Source of the DNA: Acidobacteriota bacterium
GTDB taxonomy: Bacteria; Acidobacteriota; Thermoanaerobaculia; Gp7-AA8
Length of the DNA stretch: 11,436 bases
Assembly: GCA_003222375.1 (NCBI GenBank)
Contig: QHVX01000091.1
Span: 3,189 to 14,624, forward strand
Direction: 5' to 3'
Shown: positions 1-6,401 of the stretch, one piece after another
Layout: each line of letters opens with the position of its first letter
How positions within the stretch are numbered: position 1 is the stretch's first letter
The notes under the pieces: generated by a model
The model's database searches: none
Told to the model about the DNA's origin: nothing
The model's input: only the letters and a program-made list of their open reading frames with translations
Made by a program: the position numbers and the translations under genes

Positions 1-212
1 CGGAGTTTTTCGAGGATCTGCGCTTCTTTGACGAACCGCTTCCGCGCCGTGACCTCGCCCGCAAGTTCGTCCGACATGACCTTCAGCACGACGGTGTAGT
101 TTTCGGGCAGCACTGCATTGCGCGCGACGGTGCTGCCAACGTAGACATGGCTCATGCCGCCCTCGCCGATTTCGCGCTCGATGCGGTAGTTGCCGATCAC
201 GATGCCGATCAT
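1..212 (-). CDS. Ser/Thr protein kinase, N-terminal fragment (runs off left edge)
   Basis: This is the first 70 residues of a Hanks-type Ser/Thr protein kinase, read leftward from ATG at 212-210. The glycine-rich ATP loop GEGGMSHVYVG lies at residues 16-26. The VAIK-type lysine is in VVLKVM (Lys44). The alpha-C glutamate is in RFVKEAQIL (Glu63). These are the ATP-binding features of kinase subdomains I-III; the catalytic loop and any sensor domain lie outside the window. The loop between the glycine-rich strand and Lys44 is a few residues longer than in PknB-like kinases. The start overlaps the stop of the upstream FHA gene as ATGA, so translation is probably coupled. The kinase is the last visible gene of an operon with a PP2C phosphatase and two FHA proteins, so phosphorylation of operon partners is plausible. 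The family call is firm; the substrates are unknown. Confidence 0.9.
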   Translation of the reverse strand, partial: MIGIVIGNYRIEREIGEGGMSHVYVGSTVARNAVLPENYTVVLKVMSDELAGEVTARKRFVKEAQILEKL

Positions 213-841
213 TTGAGCGCGCCCTCACCATCCCAATAGAAGTTCTCGTCGCAGAGAGGCATGAACAGGAATCGCTGCGATCCGATGCGAATGACGTCCT
301 TCGCCACCAGATCGCGTCGCGGCTCGATCTCGACTTCATTCACGTACGTGCCATTCGTCGAGTTGTGGTCCATCAGAATGAAACGCTTTTCTTCGGGGCG
401 GAAAACCAGATCGGCGTGATGCGCGGATGCCTGATCGTCGGAGACCACGACGTCCGATCGACGATCGCGGCCGAGGACGTTGCGGCCGACGCGGACTTCA
501 AACGACTGACCGCGGGTCGAGCCCGAGAGTCCGACGAGCCAGCCGACGACGTAGCGTTTGTTGGCAGGCGATTCGGCCGTGATCTTCTGAGCGGCCACCG
601 TGCGCTCCATCGGAGGTGGCTGCACCGGCGCCGTCTCGCGTCGCACGGTCGGCGGGGGGGCGGCAACAGCCGGGCGGGGGGCGGTGGGAGCCGGTGCGGC
701 CGTGCGCGATTCGGACGCCACGGCCCGGCTGGGGCGAATAATCGGAATCTTGTCCGCCTCCGCATCCTCGGCCGGACAATACGGACACAGGTCCCACGAC
801 TCGTCGATGAAATGCCCGTTTTCGCAGCGTTTGTCAGCCAC
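209..841 (-). CDS. Zinc-ribbon and FHA domain protein
   Basis: This 210-residue, probably cytoplasmic adaptor binds phosphothreonine through its FHA domain. The N-terminus has a small metal-binding ribbon: Cys6, GH at 9-10 and the CPYC pair Cys19/Cys22, a pattern common in bacterial FHA proteins. Residues 37-95 are a Pro/Ala-rich, low-complexity linker, probably disordered. The FHA domain spans about 98-196, with GRNVLGRD (119-126), the SAHHADL strand (Ser139, His142) and NSTNGTYVN (160-168), which are the expected phosphopeptide-contact loops. Translation starts at GTG 841, supported by AAAGGG eight bases upstream. It sits 12 bp after the protease-FHA gene, and its stop overlaps the kinase start, so it probably recruits phosphorylated proteins to or from that kinase. 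Thr81 in ERTVAAQ just before the FHA domain could be a phosphosite, but this is a guess. Its ligand is unknown. Confidence 0.9.
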   Translation of the reverse strand: MADKRCENGHFIDESWDLCPYCPAEDAEADKIPIIRPSRAVASESRTAAPAPTAPRPAVAAPPPTVRRETAPVQPPPMERTVAAQKITAESPANKRYVVGWLVGLSGSTRGQSFEVRVGRNVLGRDRRSDVVVSDDQASAHHADLVFRPEEKRFILMDHNSTNGTYVNEVEIEPRRDLVAKDVIRIGSQRFLFMPLCDENFYWDGEGALK

Positions 842-849
842 CGACTCAG

Positions 850-855
850 CCCTTT
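850..855 (-). promoter_or_regulatory. Ribosome binding site for the zinc-ribbon/FHA gene
   Basis: AAAGGG on the minus strand lies eight bases before the GTG at 841 and overlaps the TAA stop (856-854) of the protease-FHA gene. It supports GTG as the true start and suggests that ribosomes ending the upstream gene reinitiate here. Confidence 0.6.
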
Positions 856-2485
856 ACGTGTGATACGCGACCGCGATCGCGTTCCGTCCGCCGAAGTAAA
901 TAATGTCCCCGTCTTTTAGAAACCGTTTGTCGATCTTTTGATCGTTCACGTACGTTCCGTTGGAGGAGTTTCGGTCGATGAGCAAAACCTTGCCGTCGAT
1001 TGAAACTACCTCCGCATGTAATCGGGAGACCTTTGGGTTTTCCAATACGATCTCACAGATTGTTGATTCCCGCCCGATCCGGATTCCGGAACCGCCGAGG
1101 CCGAGGCGTTCGCCGGCTCGGGAGCCGTTGAGGATCGTGAAGCGCCCGAGCGGAAGCGACGCGCGGCGCTCGCCGGAATCGTGCTCGCGTTCGACCGGCG
1201 CGATCATCGTCTCGACAGTTTTTGCAGTCAGTAAATCCTTCGGCACGCGCTGCCGTCGCGTCGTGAACGGAACGATGAGCGCCACGATCGCGCCCAACGC
1301 GGCGATACCGATCGCCCCTGCCGCCACCGGGTGACGCCGCCAGATCGGCATCGACTGCAGCGCGCGATCGGTGTCGTGGCGGAAGCGGATCAGATCCGGG
1401 GAGCTCGGAAAAAGTGCGCCGGCCGGTGGCAGCTCGGCCTTGGCCAGGGTCCAGTTGCCGGCGGCGGCGGCGTTCAGCGCCGTCTGCCAGTGCCGATTGA
1501 ATTCGCCGTCGACGTTGTGGGCCACCCGCGCTTCGCTGAGGAACGTCTTCGCGACGTTGATCGGCACGAGGAACTTGATCTGCTCTGCGTCCGTGTGCCC
1601 CCACGTCGAGATGCCGATGACGTCGGCTTCTCGATTGACGGCCGGACCGCCGGAGTTGCCGCGATAAATTCCGACGTTCGATTGAAAGACCTGCGTGTTG
1701 GTGATGTCGTGCTTGATCGCAGTGATCGTTCCGTTCGAAAGCGTCGCTTCGAGATCGCTTTCGCGCGAGAGCCAGCCGCCGATGACATCGTCCGTGCTGC
1801 TCGCGACTTCGGGATAGCCGATCGACCACACCGAGTCGCCGACGCGGACGTTGTCGGAATCGCCGAGCTGCAGCGCCGGAAGATTTTTGCGCGTCACGCG
1901 CAGCAGCGCGAGATCGGCTCCGCGCTCGCTGAGCGCCGGCGAGTAACGCTCGACCTTGAACGGCATCTTCTCGCCGTTCGACAGCTCGATGTCGTTGACG
2001 ATCGCGATGTGATCGACACTTCCTCGAGATGCCAGAGTCGTGATGTGCCGCTCGAGCGCATCACCGCGATACAGACGGCGTAAGTCATCGACTGGAAAAT
2101 GTTTCAGCAGCGCGGAGATCGCGCCATTGCGCAGCAGCTCTTTCTGCAGCGCATCGGTATCGCGCGTTCTCGCGATCACGTGACCGCTCGTCAGAATCCA
2201 TCCGTCGGGATGAATGATGAATCCGCTGCCCGATCCACCCGCGCCGGTTTCCACCATCCCGGCACCCGCTCCGTCGCGGCGCGCAAGTCCGACGTCCTGG
2301 GCAATGGCATCGAGCGCGCTCGTCGGATAGTGAAATTGCGCAGTGGCGTAGGCGCTGATACGCACGACCGCCGGCTTCACCGCGTACGCCATCTTCTGCA
2401 CGTCATCGAGCCGCGACACGTCCCGCCGGCAGGCGATAGCGGCAATCACGACGAGCAGAAGGAAGCGCCGGGAGTGGGAAGCCAT
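854..2485 (-). CDS. Membrane-spanning trypsin-like serine protease with C-terminal FHA domain
   Basis: This 543-residue protein starts with a hydrophobic signal (residues 8-18) ending in IAAIAC; Cys19 could be lipidated, though the lipobox is imperfect. A chymotrypsin-fold (HtrA/DegP-like, S1C) protease follows: catalytic His102 in TSGHVIA, Asp191 in GADLALL and Ser278 in RGNSGGP. There is no PDZ domain. The His-Asp spacing is 89 residues, against about 30 in DegP, because a charged, partly helical insert fills about 107-165. One transmembrane helix (about 386-406) is followed by basic TRRQR, placing the C-terminus in the cytoplasm. An FHA domain occupies about 447-535, with IRIGRES, VSRLHAE and NSSNGTYVN. 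The predicted layout is a periplasmic protease joined to a cytoplasmic phosphothreonine reader. I chose ATG 2485 because it lies 20 bp after the PP2C stop and begins the signal; a longer reading to 2764 would be arginine-rich and overlap PP2C. No strong Shine-Dalgarno is seen. Confidence 0.88.
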   Translation of the reverse strand: MASHSRRFLLLVVIAAIACRRDVSRLDDVQKMAYAVKPAVVRISAYATAQFHYPTSALDAIAQDVGLARRDGAGAGMVETGAGGSGSGFIIHPDGWILTSGHVIARTRDTDALQKELLRNGAISALLKHFPVDDLRRLYRGDALERHITTLASRGSVDHIAIVNDIELSNGEKMPFKVERYSPALSERGADLALLRVTRKNLPALQLGDSDNVRVGDSVWSIGYPEVASSTDDVIGGWLSRESDLEATLSNGTITAIKHDITNTQVFQSNVGIYRGNSGGPAVNREADVIGISTWGHTDAEQIKFLVPINVAKTFLSEARVAHNVDGEFNRHWQTALNAAAAGNWTLAKAELPPAGALFPSSPDLIRFRHDTDRALQSMPIWRRHPVAAGAIGIAALGAIVALIVPFTTRRQRVPKDLLTAKTVETMIAPVEREHDSGERRASLPLGRFTILNGSRAGERLGLGGSGIRIGRESTICEIVLENPKVSRLHAEVVSIDGKVLLIDRNSSNGTYVNDQKIDKRFLKDGDIIYFGGRNAIAVAYHT

Positions 2486-2505
2486 CTTGGCTAAGTGTAA
2501 GGGCA

Positions 2506-3386
2506 CTAATGATTTTGACGCAGAGACGCGACTTCGTGATCCTTTACCGTGTCGTCGAAAAGCGCCCGCTCGCCTTCGTCGGTCAGCGTGTCCTCGCCGA
2601 TCTGCTCCGCCCGGACGACCCGGGCGACGATGACAGTGACATTGTCGGGCGCTCCGCGTTCGAGCGCCAGCGCTACGAACTCGTTGGCGGCCTGCTGGAT
2701 CGGACGCTTCGCGACTTCCTTGATCTCGTTCTCTTTGACGAGGCCGTGGAGTCCATCGCTGCACAGAACAAAAGTATCGTTCTCCTGCAGCTCAATCGGG
2801 CCTCGAATGTCGATTTCCACGTCTTCGCCGACGCCGATGGAGCGCTGCAAGACATTTCGGCGGGGATGGGTCTCCGCCTCCTGCGCCGTCAGCAGCCCTT
2901 CGCGCACCATCGTCGCGACCAGCGAATGATCCTCGGTCAACTGTTTCACGGCGTCGCCGCGGACCATGTAGATGCGCGAGTCACCGACGTGCGCGAACCA
3001 ACCCTGCGTCCCTACAATGACGAGGGCCGACGCAGTCGTCCCCATTCCGCGGAGGTCGGGATTCGTTTGCGCCTCAGCGAAAATTCGGCCAATGCCAGCG
3101 CGTCGCGAAGCGCGGTCGGTACATCTTTGTTCTTGGCGCCGAGGTATTGCGCTTTGACGGTTTCGCCGGCCATGCGGCTCGCGGTTGCACCGCCACGATG
3201 ACCGCCCATTCCGTCTGCGACGATCAGCAATCGACCGCCCGGGCGGCTGACCGCCTCCTCTTTCGGCGTGGTCAGAGTGCCGAAGTCCTGATTTTCCGAC
3301 CGCACCTTGCCCACGTCGGTCTTGAGGACCGCCTGAACGATGAAGCGCCGAGTAGAAACCTGAGTTGCTGCAGGACTTTCGGTCAT
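2506..3386 (-). pseudogene. PP2C-family Ser/Thr phosphatase, frameshifted
   Basis: This is a PPM/PP2C metal-dependent Ser/Thr phosphatase, about 293 residues once a one-base frameshift is allowed for. The first frame runs from ATG 3386 through MTESPAAT, ENQDFG (Asp34) and VADGMGGH (Asp58), then leaves the family pattern after ALALAE. The remainder continues one frame away as IFAEAQTNPDLRGMGTT, HVGDSR (residues 133-138), LTEDHS, CSDGL (Asp211) and DNVTVIV (Asp248). Every metal-binding motif is therefore present, but across two frames. Read literally, the first part ends at 3012 and the second has its first ATG at 3045, inside the domain and lacking two metal ligands. No membrane segment follows the catalytic domain. 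It is first in the operon and would oppose the kinase at the other end. A sequencing or assembly error is as likely as true inactivation. Confidence 0.85.
3080..3086 (-). other. Frameshift site in the PP2C gene
   Basis: The minus strand reads GCC GAA TTT TCG in the first frame, but homology to PP2C resumes as ATT TTC GCT GAG. One extra base here, for example a third A before the T run, would restore an uninterrupted phosphatase of normal length and spacing. The site is a run of four T after two A, a typical place for a sequencing indel. No canonical X XXY YYZ slippery heptamer is present, so programmed -1 frameshifting is not favoured. Confidence 0.75.
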
Positions 3387-3443
3387 TGTCGGACCAGCCG
3401 GCGACTCGCCAGCCACGGCTATAGCGCGCTGAAACGGTGCTCG

Positions 3444-3451
3444 ATTATAAC
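3444..3451. promoter_or_regulatory. Candidate bidirectional -10 element in the 71-bp divergent gap
   Basis: The gap between the phosphosignalling operon and the exopolysaccharide genes (3387-3457) contains ATTATAAC. The minus strand reads a perfect TATAAT (3449 to 3444), and the plus strand reads TATAAC (3446-3451); both share the palindrome TTATAA. Plus-strand initiation about seven bases downstream would fall on ATG 3458, giving a leaderless message. Minus-strand initiation near 3437 would leave about 50 bases before the PP2C start. No good -35 box is seen on either side, so this is a candidate only. Confidence 0.4.
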
Positions 3452-3457
3452 GGGTAT

Positions 3458-4870
3458 ATGGACGGGACACGCGCGCAGGGTTGGTGGGCGATAGTTCCGG
3501 CTCTCGCGTTCTATTCCGTCGCGGTTGCGCAGACACCAACTGACGCCCTCCATCGGGCGCAACAGCTCGCCTGGAAAAAACAATTTGCAGTTGCCGAAAG
3601 GCTCTATCGACAAATCCTGGGTCAAACGCCCGAATCTCACGACGCGAAGCTCGGCCTGGCGCAGGTCGTTCTCTGGCAGGGTCATTACGCCGAGGCTCGA
3701 CGACTCTTCGAAGAGTTGCTGCATAGAAACCGTGGCGACGTGGACGCGGCCGAGGGCGCAGCGACAGCGGCATATTGGCAAGGCGACTTCCGAACGGCCG
3801 AACGCGAGTTCACGGCAATTGCAGCCGCGCACCCCGACCGCCGGTTTCCGAGGCAGGCTCTCGCGGAAATCAAAAGCGCAACGCACGGCGACATCCGTGC
3901 GATGCTCGATGGTGTTCGGGACGATCAACCGTATCGCGCCGCGCGAATGACTGTGACCGTTTCGTCATTCTCGGATCCGCTGACGCGATGGGACGTCTCA
4001 GGCGGCGGTTATCGCTTGACGGATCCAGATCGAAAAATCGCGCGCACGGAACCGTTCGTCACGATCTCGAATGAAATCGTTCTGCCGTGGCAAAAATTGA
4101 CGATCACTTCGACCGCAGGAGCTTTGCGCTTCCCGGACGGAGTCACGCGGCCGATCGGCGGCATTTCCGTCGCGCATCACCTAACGCCGAATTCTTCGAT
4201 GACGGCAACGATCGATCATCGCGAACTTCTCACGAACGCTTCGTCCATGACCACGCATCCGAATGTCACGCGCTTCGCCGGTTCGTGGACCCGGTATGCT
4301 GCCAAGAGTTGGCTAGCGGGAGTTGAAATCGGCCACCAGACCTATTACGACCACAATCGCGGCCATTACGCGCAGGGCTATGCGCTGTGGCCAGTCGTGA
4401 AAGGCCGTCAGACGACGCTCTGGTTCGGCGCGTCAGCCGCGGCGCGCGATACACGCGAAACGCGCTTCGAGCTCGACGCGATTTCGTCTTCACGCATTGC
4501 GGGAGGCGACTTTGCGTACAGCTATCGCGGAAGCTATCGCGGTTACTGGACACCGCAAGACTTTCGCGAGGTTCGTGCGATTGTCAGCATCGCGCGGACG
4601 ATTGGCGCAAACGCGGAGTTGAAGGCGCAGGCCGAGCGGGGCTTCGCGCGCGACCAAGCCCGCGGATTCGGCCCGGCGAGCGGCAGATCTCCTCTTCCTT
4701 CACCGATATTCGACTTCGATTTCCATCGCGTCTTCCATCCATACCGATTGTCGGCCGCGATTTCGTCGCCGATCGCAGCGGGTTTTCGAGTGGAATGCGG
4801 CATCGAGCGCGCCGTCACGTCCTTTTACGCAGCGAATGCAGTCAGAGCAAGCCTGGTCCGACACCGCTGA
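3458..4870 (+). CDS. TPR and beta-barrel outer-membrane protein, BcsC/PgaA/YaiO-like exopolysaccharide exporter
   Basis: This 470-residue protein has a signal peptide (about 1-24, ending VAVA before QTPT). About three TPR units follow at 27-128, for example AERLYRQIL, GHYAEARRLFEELL and GDFRTAEREF. From about 160 to the end there are alternating amphipathic strands typical of an outer-membrane barrel. YRGYWTPQDF (360-369) resembles the conserved GGYFSPQ-type loop of the BcsC C-terminal barrel. The family carries polysaccharide from the periplasm to the cell surface, with the TPR part guiding the chain. It is far shorter than BcsC and closer in size to YaiO-like proteins. The last residues (RASLVRHR) look like a final strand without the usual terminal aromatic. 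It overlaps the GT2 gene by 35 bp. A GTG at 3437 would add seven residues; ATG 3458 better fits the signal peptide and the -10 position. Export of the GT2 product is inferred from context. Confidence 0.8.
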   Translation: MDGTRAQGWWAIVPALAFYSVAVAQTPTDALHRAQQLAWKKQFAVAERLYRQILGQTPESHDAKLGLAQVVLWQGHYAEARRLFEELLHRNRGDVDAAEGAATAAYWQGDFRTAEREFTAIAAAHPDRRFPRQALAEIKSATHGDIRAMLDGVRDDQPYRAARMTVTVSSFSDPLTRWDVSGGGYRLTDPDRKIARTEPFVTISNEIVLPWQKLTITSTAGALRFPDGVTRPIGGISVAHHLTPNSSMTATIDHRELLTNASSMTTHPNVTRFAGSWTRYAAKSWLAGVEIGHQTYYDHNRGHYAQGYALWPVVKGRQTTLWFGASAAARDTRETRFELDAISSSRIAGGDFAYSYRGSYRGYWTPQDFREVRAIVSIARTIGANAELKAQAERGFARDQARGFGPASGRSPLPSPIFDFDFHRVFHPYRLSAAISSPIAAGFRVECGIERAVTSFYAANAVRASLVRHR

Positions 4871-6401
4871 AGTCTTCCGGCACCGGCGAGCCGCTCCCAT
4901 TCATTTGTGGGAGCGCTGGCTGCTCGGCATTCTTCTCTTTCTCGGTTTGTGGAGCGTCGTGTACTTCGGCGTGTGGTGGTTTCGGCTGGCACACGTGAAC
5001 CATCCCGTCCTGTTTGTTCTCCTTTCGCTCGCGACGTGGTACGGGATCTTTCGGATGATCGTCGGTTGGTACAACGCGTTTCATCTCGAGCAACCGGATG
5101 TCCAGGCTGCACGCGATGGCTTGAGCGTCGCGATTTTCACTACCGCATCGCCGGGCGAGCCGTACGAAATGTTCGTGCGTACGCTGGCCGCGGCGCGCGA
5201 GATCCTTTACCCACACACGACCTATCTGCTCGACGACACCCGCGATCCCCGCTTCGGCGAGCTCGCGCGGCAGATGGGTGCTGTCCACATGGAGCTGATC
5301 GGATTCCCGGGCGCAAAGGCGGGGAAGATCAACGAAGCCCTGAAGCGGACGGACGAGGAATTCATTCTTGTCCTCGATCCCGATCACATCCCGTTTCGGC
5401 AATTTCTTCATCGCGTCCTCGGCTACTTCCGCGATCCGGGCGTGGGATTCGTCCAGGTCTCGCAGGCTTATCACAACGCCAACGAATCCTTTGTTGCACG
5501 CGCCGCTGCCGAGCAGACGTTCTCGTTTTATGGTCCGATCATGCAGGGCATGAACGGCACCGGCACGTCGGTGGCCATCGGAGCCAATTGCACCTTCCGC
5601 CGAACGGCTCTGGACTCGGTCGGCGGTCACGGGCTCGGTCTCGCCGAAGATCTTATGACTTCGATCCGCCTTCATGCTGCCGGATGGCGATCGGTCTACG
5701 TGCCGGAAGTTGTCTCACGAGGATTGGTTCCCGCCGATCTCGGGTCATTTCTCAAACAGCAACTGAAATGGTCACGGGGTGTCCATGAGGTTCTCTTTCA
5801 CGAATATCCGCGCGCGTTCCCACGTTTGTCGATGCATCAACGCATCGCGTATTTCATGATCGGCAGCTACTACGTCGTCGGTCTGTCGACGTTCATCTAC
5901 ATCGCGATTCCACTCATCTATCTCTGGACCGGCCGGCAACCGGCTGCGTTTTTACTGTCGGAATACATCCGCCACGCATTACCGGTCGGCATCCTGGGAA
6001 TTTTCATCTACCGATTTGCGCAACGGTGGCTTTGCGATCCCGTGCGAGAGCGAGGACTTCACTGGAGAGGAACACTCCTCAAAGTCGGATCGTGGAGTGT
6101 GTACTTGAAAGGACTCTTCCTTTCGGTTCTTGGAATCGCTGTTCCTTACATTCCGACAGCGAAGGAGAGGAGGCGTGATCGTTTTTGGCGGCTGGCACGC
6201 GTTCCGGTCATCACCGTTCTAGCTTCCGCGATGACGGTGATGTGGACCGTGTGGCGGGAACTCTATCTTCTGCCGGAATCTGAAGTCAGAATCACTACCG
6301 AAGTGACTTTCGGCATGCTGTTCTTCATGATCATGAACGCCATTCTGATGAGCGGCCGGCTATACGCCGCGTGGATCGATCGCGAGCGAGAGGAGACATG
6401 A
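4836..6401 (+). CDS. Membrane GT2 glycosyltransferase, cellulose/hyaluronan synthase-like
   Basis: This 521-residue inner-membrane enzyme probably polymerises a nucleotide-sugar into a surface polysaccharide and passes it through the membrane. Two helices (about 28-49 and 55-78) precede the GT-A domain. Its motifs are Asp133/Asp134 in LLDDTRD, the DxD of VLDPDHI (Asp181, Asp183), the TED-equivalent AED (Glu271/Asp272) and QQLKW (308-312), a QxxRW variant with Lys. Further helices lie near 338-365, 383-397, 415-438, 455-475 and 490-507. The QxxRW-type motif and C-terminal helix bundle are typical of processive synthases. There is no PilZ domain after the helices, so direct BcsA-style c-di-GMP activation is not visible. 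ATG 4836 lies inside the exporter gene, and the stop overlaps the GH26 start as ATGA, so three-gene coupling is likely. Sugar donor and linkage cannot be told from sequence. Confidence 0.88.
   Translation: MQSEQAWSDTAEVFRHRRAAPIHLWERWLLGILLFLGLWSVVYFGVWWFRLAHVNHPVLFVLLSLATWYGIFRMIVGWYNAFHLEQPDVQAARDGLSVAIFTTASPGEPYEMFVRTLAAAREILYPHTTYLLDDTRDPRFGELARQMGAVHMELIGFPGAKAGKINEALKRTDEEFILVLDPDHIPFRQFLHRVLGYFRDPGVGFVQVSQAYHNANESFVARAAAEQTFSFYGPIMQGMNGTGTSVAIGANCTFRRTALDSVGGHGLGLAEDLMTSIRLHAAGWRSVYVPEVVSRGLVPADLGSFLKQQLKWSRGVHEVLFHEYPRAFPRLSMHQRIAYFMIGSYYVVGLSTFIYIAIPLIYLWTGRQPAAFLLSEYIRHALPVGILGIFIYRFAQRWLCDPVRERGLHWRGTLLKVGSWSVYLKGLFLSVLGIAVPYIPTAKERRRDRFWRLARVPVITVLASAMTVMWTVWRELYLLPESEVRITTEVTFGMLFFMIMNAILMSGRLYAAWIDREREET
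6388..6395 (+). promoter_or_regulatory. Ribosome binding site for the GH26 gene
   Basis: GAGAGGAG lies two bases before ATG 6398, inside the last codons of the GT2 gene. The spacing is short, but it favours ATG 6398 over the in-frame GTG at 6371, which has no such signal and would put charged residues before the membrane anchor. Confidence 0.55.

Noticed and set aside
1331..2083. 250-residue plus-strand open frame opposite the protease
   Set aside because: It is rich in Arg/Asp/Val shadow composition with no domain, opposite a gene with an intact catalytic triad.
2486..2764. Extension of the protease-FHA gene upstream to 2764
   Set aside because: The sequence is arginine-rich antisense-like noise, overlaps the well-conserved PP2C C-terminus and would bury the signal sequence behind 93 residues.
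3075..3090. Programmed -1 frameshift in PP2C
   Set aside because: The site has no X XXY YYZ heptamer in the zero frame, re-pairing of the Phe tRNA would mismatch at the first base, and I saw no obvious downstream stem or upstream Shine-Dalgarno stimulator.
1..3386. Type VI secretion phospho-regulation (PpkA/PppA/Fha)
   Set aside because: No Tss gene is present, and the zinc-ribbon and protease fusions do not match the Fha1 architecture.
3387..3773. Extension of the PP2C N-terminus upstream to 3773
   Set aside because: The extra residues are arginine/proline-rich, lack any PP2C similarity and lie antisense to the signal peptide and TPR part of the exporter gene. ATG 3386 directly precedes the conserved domain.
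4842..5675. 277-residue minus-strand open frame opposite the GT2 gene
   Set aside because: The opposite strand carries a convincing glycosyltransferase with all motifs. This frame has no recognisable domain and is expected from the codon bias of G+C-rich genes.
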